A stretch of DNA of 64,000 bases, from positions 36,673 to 100,672 of the forward strand of contig JADZFR010000036.1 of assembly GCA_020849795.1 (NCBI GenBank), read 5' to 3'. This DNA comes from Planctomycetota bacterium. Its GTDB lineage: Bacteria > Planctomycetota > UBA8742 > UBA2392. Both the position numbers and the translations under genes were made by a program. Positions 47,418 to 56,610 of the stretch are shown here, one piece after another. A model generated the notes under the pieces. That model saw nothing but the letters and a program-made list of their open reading frames with translations. It searched no databases and was not told the DNA's origin. The first letter of the stretch is position 1, and every line of letters begins with the position of its first letter.

Positions 47418-47769
47418 GGGGGTGATCGGTTTCGACCGTGTAGTTGGTCGCTGAGGAAGGGTGTCGAGGATGTCGGTGACCTCGTGAATCATCCGGCAAA
47501 ATCATACATGCTGAAAACCGTTACGCTCTCGCAGCCTAATTAGTGCTCCGAGCGTGCTGCATTTCTCGCCTGAGGGAATGCAGAGCGAAATGATGATCGG
47601 GCTGGCACGCATGCCCCGCCGCGGGGCTGCGCGCGAGACCAAGCGGATCGTTGCAGGCGAGCCTGTCTGTTGGCGCGCGTGCGATCAGAAACAGTAAACA
47701 GACTACGCACCTAGATGCCTCATCGCTCGGTTATGCGGCACGCGGGTTCGATTCCCGCCACCTCCACCA
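47418..47769 (+). ncRNA. ssrA: tmRNA (transfer-messenger RNA)
   Basis: 352 nt including an encoded CCA. The 5' GGGGGTG pairs with CACCTCC before the final A-CCA (7 bp with one G-U) to form the alanine-type acceptor stem, and the T-arm is at 47742-47758 with loop TTCGATT. The tag frame ends AENRYALAA-TAA at 47537-47539; the same frame upstream gives G-K-I-I-H from 47495, so the tag is either AENRYALAA (resume GCT 47510) or the 14-residue form starting at GGC 47495. YALAA at the end is typical of degradation tags. tmRNA with SmpB rescues stalled ribosomes; smpB is not in the window. Confidence 0.96.
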
Positions 47770-47775
47770 GACTCC

Positions 47776-47805
47776 GCGCTGCCCGGACTTGCGTCCGGCC
47801 AGCGC
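47776..47805 (+). terminator. Hairpin after ssrA
   Basis: Stem GCGCTG-C-CCGGAC / GTCCGG-C-CAGCGC with one C-C mismatch and a TTGC loop, 6 bp after the mature 3' end, followed by TTCGTCT. Likely terminator or processing signal; U-tract is weak. Confidence 0.5.
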
Positions 47806-47888
47806 TTCGTCTGGCAGGCCGCGCCCCCGTGCATCATTGTTCGATCCTGTGTGGCGCGGACGTCATGCAACGGCCAATCCAGAGCAAC

Positions 47889-48452
47889 TCACACAAAGAT
47901 GTGCATGCTGATGTCGTCGGTGTAGCTGCCGTCGTCGAGCTTGATCTCGCGCGGCTTCACGCCGTTCACGGTAAAGCCGCACTTGTAATACAGGCGGATC
48001 GCGCGGGGGTTGTTGCCCAGCACCTGCAGGCTGACCTTCTCGATCTTCGGGTTGTCCCGCGCCCAGTCCAGCAGCGTACGCAGCAGCGCATGCCCGATGC
48101 CGCGGCCCTGCCACGCGGGGCGCAGGCCCATGCCCAGAGTGCCGGTGTGGGCAAGGCGCGTGCGCTCGGCGGGCCGGAAGTTGATGTTGCCCACGATGTC
48201 GCCTTGCGCTTCCGCCACGAGCAGCAAGGCGTTGGGATTCTCGAGGTAGGCCGCGATCCATTCGCGCTCCTGTTGCGGAGTAAGCTGGAACTCGGCCAGC
48301 GTGGTCAGCGTGCCGACACTGGCAGCCAGCACCTCGCGCACGCAGTCCAGCATGCGCTCTGCGTCGGCGGCCACCGCGCAGCGAATCACCACCGGCGCGC
48401 CGTCGCGGGTCTTGATCGTGGTCGGCTCGATCCTTGCCATGTTCGGGGCCAT
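47889..48452 (-). CDS. GNAT family N-acetyltransferase
   Basis: 187 residues. Acetyl-CoA-binding motif A is L-G-M-G-L-R-P-A-W-Q-G-R-G-I-G-H-A-L-L (residues about 105-123), followed by N-P-x-A-I-R-L-Y-Y-K-C-G-F, characteristic of RimI/RimL-like acetyltransferases acting on proteins or small amines. Start uncertain between ATG 48452 and ATG 48440, as neither has a clear ribosome-binding site. Converges on ssrA and is divergent from the Rid gene. Confidence 0.88.
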   Translation of the reverse strand: MAPNMARIEPTTIKTRDGAPVVIRCAVAADAERMLDCVREVLAASVGTLTTLAEFQLTPQQEREWIAAYLENPNALLLVAEAQGDIVGNINFRPAERTRLAHTGTLGMGLRPAWQGRGIGHALLRTLLDWARDNPKIEKVSLQVLGNNPRAIRLYYKCGFTVNGVKPREIKLDDGSYTDDISMHIFV

Positions 48453-48530
48453 GATAACTCACGCGACGCTTTCCGCGGCATGGGTCCTGATCGCCTTTGA
48501 GCGCGCCGCCAAATCCGGTATGCTCGCGCC

Positions 48531-48917
48531 ATGGATCGCAAGGTCGTCACCTCGGGCGCGCCCTGGGAACAGAAGTACGGCTATCGACGCGCCGTGCGCG
48601 TCGGCCCCCACGTACACGTGTCGGGCACCGCGCCGCTGGACGAGCAGGGCAACACCTTCGGTGTTGGTGACGGCTACGCGCAGGCCAGGCGCTGTCTCGC
48701 CATTGCGCTGGATGCCGCCGCCCAACTTGGCGCCACGGTCGTTCACGTCGTGCGCACCCGCATGTACGTGACCGACATGCGCTTTGCCGACGACTTCGGC
48801 CGTGCCCACGGCGAAGTTTTCAGCGAGCACCCGCCCGCGTCCACCATGGTCGAAGTCCGCAAGCTGATCCACCCCGACATGCTGATCGAGATCGAACTTG
48901 AGGCCTACGTCCCATGA
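48531..48917 (+). CDS. Rid family (YjgF/YER057c/UK114) protein
   Basis: 128-residue trimeric protein of the Rid family, whose RidA members deaminate reactive enamine/imine intermediates from PLP enzymes. Typical motifs: S-G-A-P-W-E near the N-terminus, V-S-G-T-A-P, the anion-binding Arg in V-V-R-T-R-M-Y-V-T-D, and the terminal E-I-E-L-E-A-Y-V. Subgroup (RidA or Rid2-7) not decided. Overlaps the HAD gene by 4 bp (ATGA). Confidence 0.9.
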   Translation: MDRKVVTSGAPWEQKYGYRRAVRVGPHVHVSGTAPLDEQGNTFGVGDGYAQARRCLAIALDAAAQLGATVVHVVRTRMYVTDMRFADDFGRAHGEVFSEHPPASTMVEVRKLIHPDMLIEIELEAYVP

Positions 48918-49519
48918 GTGAAGTGCGCGCCATCCTCTGGGACATGGGCGGTGTGCTGTGCCGCGTGGACGAGTCCGCGGTCTGGGACGCCTGGCAGCAG
49001 CACACCGGCATCCGCGGCGATGAGCTGCGCCGCGAGCTGTATGACCGCGGGTTGAAACTTGAGTTTGACAGCGGCTTGAAGACACCCGGCGGCGTCGCCC
49101 TGTTTCTGGCCACGCGCTGGGAGGTTGACGTGTCAAGTGCCGACTGGCGCCGCATCTGGGGCCTGGCCGTCGCCCCGGACCCTGAGGTGGACGAACTCGC
49201 CGCCGCGGTCGCCCAACACACCCCGTGCGCGCTGGCCAGCACCACCGACAAGGTCCATCACGAGAAACTGGCGGGCGAGCTGAAGTGCCTTGCGGCGTTC
49301 AAGGCGCAGGTGGTGTCATACAAAGTCGGCCACGTGAAGCCGCACCCGAACTTCTACCGCGCCTGTCTCGATGCGCTGGGCACCGACGCCCGCCACACGC
49401 TGTTCATTGACGACCGGCTTGAGAACGTGCTGGGCGCGGTCGACACGGGCATGCAGGGCTTTCGCTTTACGAACATCCACGAGCTGCGCAAAGAACTCGC
49501 CCGCGTCGGCTTGATCTAG
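48914..49519 (+). CDS. HAD superfamily hydrolase (HAD-IA)
   Basis: 201-residue cytosolic phosphatase-like enzyme. Motif I is L-W-D10-M-G-G-V-L, with Gly in place of the second Asp as in several YihX-type HADs; motif III Lys is in G-H-V-K-P-H-P-N-F-Y; motif IV is F-I-D-D. The cap is the helical C1 type. Substrate unknown, likely a sugar phosphate or nucleotide. Coupled with the Rid gene. Confidence 0.9.
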   Translation: MSEVRAILWDMGGVLCRVDESAVWDAWQQHTGIRGDELRRELYDRGLKLEFDSGLKTPGGVALFLATRWEVDVSSADWRRIWGLAVAPDPEVDELAAAVAQHTPCALASTTDKVHHEKLAGELKCLAAFKAQVVSYKVGHVKPHPNFYRACLDALGTDARHTLFIDDRLENVLGAVDTGMQGFRFTNIHELRKELARVGLI

Positions 49520-49534
49520 CGCCCAGCGCCGAAG

Positions 49535-51364
49535 TCAATGATTCGTGCTGAACTCGCTGGTCAGCAACAGCGCAAACAACGCGTCTTCCCAGCCCTGGCG
49601 CTCGTCTTTGCCCTGCCCGATGAACGCCGCAAAACGCTCGGTCTCGGCGCTGTCGGGGCGGCGCGACAGCACAATCAGGAACAGCCGTTCTATCCGCGGC
49701 TCCAGCTTGCTCGACCCGGTGGTGATATGGTCGAGCACCGAGCCCTTGCCCCACGCCGACAGTTGCGTGGTGACCTCGCCGTTCATCAGCATCAATGCCT
49801 GGTCAATCGTAAGCGTGAAGCTCTCGGCTTCCATCATTTCGTCGTCGCTCGAAATCGCGGCGTACCGGCGCGAAGCCGCGCGGCGCACATACCAGTCATC
49901 GCCCATGGTGTCGATCAGGGCCTCGAGCTTGCCCAGCGCCTCAGCGTCGTACTCGTAGCGCTTGCCCTTGGCGTCGGCCTTGTCTTCTTTCTTTGCGTCG
50001 CCGTCGGCTTTCATCTCGCGCTCGGCCTGCTGGCGTTCGCGGGCGTAGGGGTTGGTCTTGACGCCCACGCGCCTGCGCTCGGCGTGGTTCGAAATCGCCA
50101 GCAAGGTGCCGAAGAACTGTTCAGGCGCCAGTTGCCGCACGGGGTAGCGCGCGAAGTGCCATGCCTCGACGTTGCCCTCTTTGCGCGTGGCACCGCTGCT
50201 GGCGGCTTGCCAGGTGCGGGTCTTGAGCACGGCACGGTAGAAGCGCTGCACATTGTAGTCGTTGTCGCGCAGGTCTTTGGCCAGCAGGTCCAGCAGCTCG
50301 GGGTGGCTGGCTTCGTTGATACTGTTGAAGTCATCGACGGGGTTAAGAATGCCCATGCCGAACAGGAAGCTCCAGAAGCGGTTGGCCAGGTAGCGCTGGG
50401 TCTGGGTGTTTGCGTCAGCGATGACCCACTTGGCCCACGCCTTGCGCCACAGCTCGGAGTTTTCGACTTTCAGGTCTTCGCCCAGCAGGTACTTCGGCGC
50501 GCGGTAGCGCATGCCCTCATACTCGCGCAGGCGCTGCTCGACGCTGTCGATCTGCTTCAGGCGCTTCTGCATCACCTCGGGGTCGACGCGTTTGACCTTG
50601 TTGCTGCCAATGATGGCCTGGCGCGGGCGCACGTCGCCCATGCGGCGCAGGCGCATCGCGGAAAAGAAGCTGGCCACGCCATTGAAATCGGCTTCTTTCC
50701 AGGCGTCTTCGTAAGGATGGTCGTGGCACTGCGCGCACTGGATCTGCACGCCCGTGAACTGGCGCGTGGTTTCGCCGGCCACGTCGGGCGTCAACAGTTC
50801 GCGGCGCGAGCCGTAGTAAGCCGCCGCCGGGTTGTCCGACATCTTTCCTTCGGCGGTGATGATGTCGTACATGATCTGGTCAAAACCGCGGCCGGCGTGA
50901 ATCTCGTTGGCAATCCAGGCGCCCAGCACCATGTCGCCGTTGTCCTGCGCGCGGGCGCGGCCCGTAAACACGTTGAGCCACTGGTCGGTCACGTACTCGG
51001 CAAAGCGTTTGTCGGCCACCAGCGTGTCGATCAGCCTGTTGCGCTTGTCTTTATCGGTCGAATCAAGAAACGCCACGGTTTCGTCGGCTTTGGGCGGCAT
51101 GCCCGTCAGGTCAAGGTACACGCGGCGCACGAACTCGGCGTCGTTGGTCTGGGGCGCGCGGGTGATGCCGTCGCGGGCCAGCAGCTTGTCGATCTCGCGG
51201 TCAATGGCCGCAGTCAGCGCGCTTTCAGCGTTTCCGGTTGACGGCGACGCTTCGGTCTTTTTGTCGTCCGGCTTGGCGTCGGTTTCTTCGGCAGCCGCAA
51301 ACGTCTGGAATGCCAGCAGGGCGCACGCAATGGCGGCTGCGGCAAAGATCGCGGTCAAACGCAT
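49535..51364 (-). CDS. Secreted DUF1549/DUF1553 protein
   Basis: 609 residues. Good GGAGG before ATG 51364; signal peptide cleaved near F-A-A-A-E. DUF1549 (about 55-240) includes F-V-R-R-V-Y-L-D-L-T-G-M-P-P and the site C-A-Q-C-H-D-H-P, a CxxCH haem-c-like motif; DUF1553 follows (about 330-605). In Planctomycetota such proteins are common, often beside a DUF1501 sulfatase-like gene, which is not here; function is not known. A charged Lys/Asp insert lies at about 445-480. Confidence 0.9.
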   Translation of the reverse strand: MRLTAIFAAAAIACALLAFQTFAAAEETDAKPDDKKTEASPSTGNAESALTAAIDREIDKLLARDGITRAPQTNDAEFVRRVYLDLTGMPPKADETVAFLDSTDKDKRNRLIDTLVADKRFAEYVTDQWLNVFTGRARAQDNGDMVLGAWIANEIHAGRGFDQIMYDIITAEGKMSDNPAAAYYGSRRELLTPDVAGETTRQFTGVQIQCAQCHDHPYEDAWKEADFNGVASFFSAMRLRRMGDVRPRQAIIGSNKVKRVDPEVMQKRLKQIDSVEQRLREYEGMRYRAPKYLLGEDLKVENSELWRKAWAKWVIADANTQTQRYLANRFWSFLFGMGILNPVDDFNSINEASHPELLDLLAKDLRDNDYNVQRFYRAVLKTRTWQAASSGATRKEGNVEAWHFARYPVRQLAPEQFFGTLLAISNHAERRRVGVKTNPYARERQQAEREMKADGDAKKEDKADAKGKRYEYDAEALGKLEALIDTMGDDWYVRRAASRRYAAISSDDEMMEAESFTLTIDQALMLMNGEVTTQLSAWGKGSVLDHITTGSSKLEPRIERLFLIVLSRRPDSAETERFAAFIGQGKDERQGWEDALFALLLTSEFSTNH

Positions 51365-51448
51365 ACAACCTCCGGGATGCGGACAGGCCCATGTTAAACC
51401 CGCGCCGAAGCAATTGGTTGCGAAATACCGGAATGCCAGTGCTGCGCG

Positions 51449-52090
51449 CTATGGAGTCGCGAGTTCAAACACCGGGTCTTCGGTTTGGGCCCGGCGCAGC
51501 GCCTCGTGGGTTCTGGCCATGTCCTCGGCTGCCATTGGCGGCTCGCTGGGCAGGCCAGGCTCTGTGGGCTCGGCAGGCACGGGTGCGGCTTGGGGGAAGT
51601 CTTGTGCTCGTGGCGGCACCATCAGCGTAAACTCTTCTGTCACCGCCGCATCATGCGACTTCGGGCCGTCGAACTTCAGGTGCACCGCGCGCGCAGCCGC
51701 ATCGTAAATCTCGTACTTGGTTTGCACGCGAAGGGCGACCGCCTGCTCAAGGGCCTTGGCGGCGCGAATGGCCACGCTGGGCGCGATCTGCCAGCGGTAG
51801 TTCTCAAGCTGCATCATGTCGAGCAGCCTGGCGCGCGCCTCAAGCTCGCGATGGTGCGCCAGAAGCGTCTTGGTGTGATGGTCAATCGACAACTGGATTT
51901 CGGCCAAGCCGAAGAAATCGGTGTAGCGCTCCATGCACTCGCGGAAGTAGCGCTGGCGCTCAGCCATGTCGGCGTAGCTGCCGGCATCGCGGCTGTGGGC
52001 GCTTGCGGCGGGCGCGTGCTGCGCATCCAGGTGGACCTGTCCCAGCTTCACGCCAGCCGGGAGCTTTCGAACTTTTGCACGTTTGCTCAT
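51449..52090 (-). CDS. Hypothetical protein
   Basis: 213 residues, no signal or TM segment. AGGAG precedes the ATG. The basic N-terminus (about 1-25) is followed by two helical segments rich in aromatic and Met residues (about 45-110), a beta strand around 125-150, and a Pro/Ala/Glu-rich tail. No recognised family; could be cytosolic or DNA-associated. Located 84 bp upstream of the DUF1549 gene, same strand. Confidence 0.65.
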   Translation of the reverse strand: MSKRAKVRKLPAGVKLGQVHLDAQHAPAASAHSRDAGSYADMAERQRYFRECMERYTDFFGLAEIQLSIDHHTKTLLAHHRELEARARLLDMMQLENYRWQIAPSVAIRAAKALEQAVALRVQTKYEIYDAAARAVHLKFDGPKSHDAAVTEEFTLMVPPRAQDFPQAAPVPAEPTEPGLPSEPPMAAEDMARTHEALRRAQTEDPVFELATP

Positions 52091-52514
52091 GACACTCTCC
52101 TGTGGTCAAGCAACACAGGAAGCGTAGCAAGGGGTGCGACAAGGTTTGGATTCTGGGGCGAGCACTCAGAACCCATAAAATGGTGAACCCGGCGCGAGCG
52201 CCGGGTTCGTGATGCGTGGCTGACGGGTTATTGGGGGAGGGGCCGTCAGCCCTGTAAGTTCTTGATTGCGCATTGCGCGCGGGAGAGAGGGGCACAGCAG
52301 AGGCCGTGCCGCGGGGGGTATGGAGTACTTCTTTCGCTTCGTGTCTTGCGTTTCCTTCGTAGTAACTACCAGAGTCGGTCGTCACCCCTCGTTTCTTCCG
52401 AATGTGCCTCTGTCTATTTCTTAAACGAAATGCTCCTGCATCTCGTTCCACAAATTCCTCCCCGCGCCGCGCATTTTCTGCGGCGCTGCGGTCACCTGCC
52501 AGTAACGCGGGTGG
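52091..52514. other. 424-bp non-coding region with several strong stem-loops
   Basis: No credible ORF. Inverted repeats: 52185-52208 (11-bp arms GAACCCGGCGC/GCGCCGGGTTC), 52218-52251 (9-bp arms, 16-nt loop), a GGCAC/GTGCC pair around 52290-52310, and 52464-52486 (7-bp arms GCGCCGC/GCGGCGC). On the minus strand the first hairpin is followed by ATTTT, as a terminator would be. Between lies a segment with T-rich plus strand. May be the 3' UTR of meaB or an unidentified structured RNA; it does not match tmRNA, RNase P, SRP or 6S core motifs that I can recognise. Confidence 0.45.
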
Positions 52515-53459
52515 CTACAGTTTAAGAGAAGTCAGCAGCTCGTTCACCGCTGCCCGTGGTGAGATCGTGCCCTGCCGCACCTGGCTGCAAAGCCTCTCAA
52601 ACAGCGGCTTGGCGCGGGTACCGGTGCGCAGCGCGCGCAGCAGTGCCTCGCCGGCGAGGTCGGTCAAGCGGGCCACCGAGCGCGCGGCACGCACCTCGGG
52701 CAGCGCTCCCTGTGACAATAGAAATGTGCGATGCTGTGCAATCGCGTTCACCAACTCGTCCACGCCTTCGTCTGTCGTGGCAACCGTGCGCACCACGGGC
52801 GGCAACCACAGCGGGCCCGGCTGGTGGGCGCGCAGCTCAAGCGCTTCCTTGATGTCTTCTTCCAGGTGCTCGGATCCTTCGCGGTCGGCCTTGTTGATCG
52901 CGACGACGTCGGCAATTTCCATGATGCCCGCTTTCAGGGCCTGCACGCTGTCGCCGGCGGCGGGCGTGAGCACGACCACGGTCGTGTCGGCCAGGCGCGC
53001 GATATCAACTTCGCTTTGGCCCACGCCCACGGTCTCGACGATCACGGGGTCAAACGCCGCCAGCGCCAGCACATCGCAGGCATCGTGGCTGCCGATGGCA
53101 AGCCCGCCAAAGCGGCCGCGCGCAGCCATGCTGCGCACGAACACGTCTTCATCCAGCGCATGCTCGGTCATGCGCAGCCGGTCGCCCAGCAGCGCCCCGC
53201 CCGAGAACGGGCTTGACGGGTCAACAGCGACCACTCCGACGCGGCGACCCTGGCGGCGCAGGTTCTTGATGATCGAGCTGGTCAGCGTGCTTTTGCCCGC
53301 GCCCGGCGGGCCGGTGATGCCGACGCGTTCGGGGTGCGGGATGTGTGCGTACCCGGCATCCAGCGCCGCCAGAAAGGGCTCGTCGCCGTTCTCGACCAGC
53401 GTCAGCGCGCGCGCGATGGCGCGAACGTCGCGGCTGCGGATGCGTGCAATCAGGTCCAT
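52515..53459 (-). CDS. meaB: MeaB/ArgK-type G3E GTPase (methylmalonyl-CoA mutase chaperone)
   Basis: 314-residue cytosolic GTPase protecting and reactivating B12-dependent acyl-CoA mutases. P-loop G50-P-P-G-A-G-K-S57, then V-A-V-D-P-S-S-P-F-S-G-G-A-L-L-G-D-R, E-T-V-G-V-G-Q-S-E and N-K-A-D, all diagnostic of the family; the C-terminal dimerisation arm is present. ATG 53459 lacks a clear ribosome-binding site. No mutase gene is seen in the window; the BtuF-like gene 5 kb away is the only other B12 link. Confidence 0.94.
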   Translation of the reverse strand: MDLIARIRSRDVRAIARALTLVENGDEPFLAALDAGYAHIPHPERVGITGPPGAGKSTLTSSIIKNLRRQGRRVGVVAVDPSSPFSGGALLGDRLRMTEHALDEDVFVRSMAARGRFGGLAIGSHDACDVLALAAFDPVIVETVGVGQSEVDIARLADTTVVVLTPAAGDSVQALKAGIMEIADVVAINKADREGSEHLEEDIKEALELRAHQPGPLWLPPVVRTVATTDEGVDELVNAIAQHRTFLLSQGALPEVRAARSVARLTDLAGEALLRALRTGTRAKPLFERLCSQVRQGTISPRAAVNELLTSLKL

Positions 53460-53557
53460 CGCATGAAGGATACAGCGAATTGCGCGCAACCGAAGTTCGA
53501 AACCGCCGGCGCATTTGTGGCGTACTTTCCGGGGCAGCATATGGCTAACATCGCGGC

Positions 53558-54835
53558 ATGGCCGCGATGCATGCCGAGGGAGCCTACCTGTTTCGCCACG
53601 CGCTGGTGCGTGACGCGGCCTATGACCTGCAGCCGGCGTCGCGGCGCGCCCGGCTGCATGAACTGACCATTGCGATCCTTGAGGAGCTTTGTGGCGCCGA
53701 CGAGTCTGCGCTCAACGCCAGTGCACTGGAGCTTGCCAACCACGCCGCCCGCGCCCGCGCCGACATGCCCGGGGCCACGCGCAACCTGGCCGCCGTCAAA
53801 CGGTTGGCCCAGCGCGAAGCGAACTATCTGGGTCGCGCCGCCCTGCATGCCGAAGCCAGTTATCGGCACCATGAGGCCGAGCGCTGCTGGCGGCGCCTTG
53901 CAGACCTGGCCGAGCCGAATGAAGCCGCCAACGCAACCTATCGCGCCGGGGGCATGTGTTTTCGGCTGGGTCGGGTGGCCGAGGCCGAAGTGCTGTATCG
54001 CGAAGCGTTGCATGCCGCGCAGAGCACAGGCCTCAGCCGCGTGGAGGCCGTGGCGCTGAGCGGCCTGGCAAGCCTGTACCGGCAGACAGGCCGCAGCACA
54101 GAGGCTGAGCGCTACTTTGAGCGCGCGTTTGAGGCGCACAGCCGCGCCGCCGATGCCGTGGGTGAGTCGGTCACGTTGACCAATCTGGCGAACTTCTACC
54201 TTGGGTTGGGGCGCCTGCCCGAGGCCAAGGCTGCGTTCGAGCGCACGCTGGCCAAGCTGGAGGCGTTGCAGCAGCGCCGCTCAGTCGGCATCGCGCTGAA
54301 TGGGTACAGCAGCGTGTTCCAGCACATGCACAGATTTGAAGAGGCCGAGGCCACCTACCGGCGCGCCCTGGGCATCATGCGCGAAGTGGGTGATCGCATG
54401 TATGAGGGTGTGGTGCTCGGCAACTTGGGGTTTTTGTACACGTCGACGGCCCGGCATGCCGAAGCAGAGGCCGTGATCTCGGCGGCGCTGACCATCGCGC
54501 GCGACGTGAATGACCAGCGCCTTGAAGGCGTGCTGCGCGGCAACCTTGCAATCACGCTGCGTGAAACGGCACGCCTGGACGCAGCCATGGCCAGCATGCA
54601 ACGCGCCCTTGAGCTGCACCGCGAAACCGCCAACCTGCACTTCGAGGGCATGCACCTGTGCGAGCACGCCCAGACCCTGCTGAAGCTGGGGAGATTCGGC
54701 GATGCCGGGACAGCCTGGCAACGGGGCGCGGAAATTCTGCGCATGGTGGGCGACACCAACGGGCTGAGCCGGCGCACCCAGGCCGCACGCGAGGCGTTTC
54801 GGAGCGCCGGGCAGCCGATGCCGGGCGATGCCTGA
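53558..54835 (+). CDS. TPR protein with STAND/AAA-lid-like N-terminus
   Basis: 425 residues, cytosolic. The first 35 residues, containing Y-L-F-R-H-A-L-V-R-D-A-A-Y, match the winged-helix/lid segment that ends the ATPase of STAND and adenylate-cyclase-type regulators, here without any NTPase upstream. About eight TPR units follow. It starts 98 bp from the divergent meaB start. A paralogue with the same layout is at 60736-62253. Function not known; probably protein-protein interaction in signalling. Confidence 0.75.
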   Translation: MAAMHAEGAYLFRHALVRDAAYDLQPASRRARLHELTIAILEELCGADESALNASALELANHAARARADMPGATRNLAAVKRLAQREANYLGRAALHAEASYRHHEAERCWRRLADLAEPNEAANATYRAGGMCFRLGRVAEAEVLYREALHAAQSTGLSRVEAVALSGLASLYRQTGRSTEAERYFERAFEAHSRAADAVGESVTLTNLANFYLGLGRLPEAKAAFERTLAKLEALQQRRSVGIALNGYSSVFQHMHRFEEAEATYRRALGIMREVGDRMYEGVVLGNLGFLYTSTARHAEAEAVISAALTIARDVNDQRLEGVLRGNLAITLRETARLDAAMASMQRALELHRETANLHFEGMHLCEHAQTLLKLGRFGDAGTAWQRGAEILRMVGDTNGLSRRTQAAREAFRSAGQPMPGDA

Positions 54836-54865
54836 ACAGCATCTGCATGCACCGTCAGCGCAGCT

Positions 54866-56578
54866 TCAGTCTTCCAGTTCGTCGGCGTAGCGGTGGGCCT
54901 GCTGGCGCAGCACCGGGCTGGGGTCGCGCTCTTTGATGCGCAGAAACCAGGTGCGCAGCGACTTGTCTTTCAGTTCGCCCAGCCGCGTCAGCGCGGCCTG
55001 CCGAACGCGCAGCGACGGGTCGTTTTCTACCAGCCCCTTCATGCGCTCCACGTCGGTCCTGGGGATGTGGGCAACGGCAACGGCACGCAGCGAGGCGTCC
55101 TTGTTGACGTCGAGATACTCATCCAGCAGCGCAGTCTTGTTGTCCGAGCGATCCAGCATCGCGCCCAGCGCCTGCGACTTCACGGCAATATTCGCGCCTT
55201 GCTCAAGCACGCGCCGCAGCTCGGCGTCAGCACCGCTGGTCGGGCTGCGGCGCAGGCCCTCCACGGCGCCCTGGGCCACCAGCGGGTCTGGGTCGTCCGC
55301 GGCCTGCGTGAGGCGTTGCAGCACCGCTTCACCGCCGACACACCCCAGCGCGGTCAGCCACGCCGGCAGGTACTCATCTTTGCGCGACACGCCGGCTTCC
55401 ACGATCAGCAGGGCGTCCGGGATCGCACGTTCTGCAACCGTGGCAATCAACGCGCGAATGATGTCGGCACCCAGCGGCTGTGTGACCATGCGCTTGACCA
55501 GGTCGGCGATTTCCTGCGCGTGTTCGACGGCCCACGCGCGGCCGGGGCCAACCTGCTCCAGCGCATCGGCCAACTTGTCATCGATGATCGGGATGCCGCC
55601 GCTGCGGTCGCGCCGCGGCAAGCCGCGCACGAGCATCGGCAGGCAGGCCTTGAGCGCGGTCTGTTCCAGCTCAAGCAGCGCGGTGGACCAGTCATCCAGC
55701 GACGTGATCCAGAGCCACAGCGCCATGAAGCGAAGTTCCTCGGGCGCGGTTTGCCGCTCCAGCATGCGGCGCAGGTTCTCACGAATCGCGACGGTGACGC
55801 CGCCAGGCCCGGTCTTGTACTCGTCGCGTTTGACGGCCTTGTGCAGGCGCAGCAACTGCTGGAACAGCGGCACCAGCAGCCACTCGGGCTTCTCGGCGTC
55901 GATGGTGCTGCGCAACAGCGCCATCAGGCGTTCGTCGCGCGACGGGCCCTCGAACAGCATGGGCAGCAGTGTCTCGAGGTACAGCTTGAGTTCTTCAAGC
56001 TCGCCCGCGGCGTATTGGTCGGTGGTACCAAGCCACTGGTTGGTGCGGGTGTCGAGCACGCGCAGCGCCCATGTGCGGCGCTCTTGCTCCGCATGATAGG
56101 CCTTGAAGAACTCGATGCGCGCCCAGGCGCTTTGTTCGTTTTCGATGTGAAAGGTCAGGCGCGCGTCCACGCGTCCACTGGGCCGGCACTTTCGCAACTC
56201 GGCGTGCGCGCTTTCGCGGCCACGGCGGTCGCCGACCTTGGTCGCGTGCTGGATGCGCCCAATCAGGATGTCAATTTCGCGCTCGGTGTTCTCGGCGACT
56301 TCGGGGGGCGGCACCTCGCCGCCATCGACCGGTGTTTCGCCACCGTCGGCACTGTTGCCCGCCGCTTCGTTGGTGCCGGCTGCGGGCGCGTTGGCCAGGT
56401 CTTTGCCGCGGCTGCCCAGATCGGGCAGCTTGGGGCCCGAATTTGCGGCAGGCGTGTCGGCGCTGCCAGCGCCGCCGAATTGCAGCCACGCGAACACGGC
56501 GCCGCCCAGCGCCAGCGGCAGCACGCACAAGACGATCAGCCACACTGGCGCGCGGCGGGGTTGGGATTGCACTTCCAT
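54866..56578 (-). CDS. HEAT-repeat-like membrane-anchored protein
   Basis: 570 residues. One N-terminal TM helix (about 13-32), an Ala/Gly/Glu linker to about 95, a mixed domain, then C-terminal alpha-helical repeats (about 390-570) in which pairs of helices with D-P-x-V-R/x-A motifs resemble HEAT or armadillo repeats. The repeat part probably lies outside the cytosolic membrane. Converges on the preceding TPR gene (30 bp). Confidence 0.75.
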   Translation of the reverse strand: MEVQSQPRRAPVWLIVLCVLPLALGGAVFAWLQFGGAGSADTPAANSGPKLPDLGSRGKDLANAPAAGTNEAAGNSADGGETPVDGGEVPPPEVAENTEREIDILIGRIQHATKVGDRRGRESAHAELRKCRPSGRVDARLTFHIENEQSAWARIEFFKAYHAEQERRTWALRVLDTRTNQWLGTTDQYAAGELEELKLYLETLLPMLFEGPSRDERLMALLRSTIDAEKPEWLLVPLFQQLLRLHKAVKRDEYKTGPGGVTVAIRENLRRMLERQTAPEELRFMALWLWITSLDDWSTALLELEQTALKACLPMLVRGLPRRDRSGGIPIIDDKLADALEQVGPGRAWAVEHAQEIADLVKRMVTQPLGADIIRALIATVAERAIPDALLIVEAGVSRKDEYLPAWLTALGCVGGEAVLQRLTQAADDPDPLVAQGAVEGLRRSPTSGADAELRRVLEQGANIAVKSQALGAMLDRSDNKTALLDEYLDVNKDASLRAVAVAHIPRTDVERMKGLVENDPSLRVRQAALTRLGELKDKSLRTWFLRIKERDPSPVLRQQAHRYADELED

Positions 56579-56610
56579 GCCTACGGTTTAACGCACTGCG
56601 CGGCGATTCG

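Noticed and set aside
44197..47505. 1102-codon open frame on the minus strand
   Set aside because: Antisense to the second transglutaminase-like gene; a product of GC3 bias with no family similarity, and it also runs into the ssrA region.
47495..47539. Tag frame starting at GCA (47496-47498) in tmRNA
   Set aside because: Gives a peptide ending S-Q-P-N, unlike degradation tags; the frame ending YALAA is preferred.
52091..52514. RNase P, 6S or SRP RNA in the non-coding region
   Set aside because: Core conserved motifs not found on either strand by eye.
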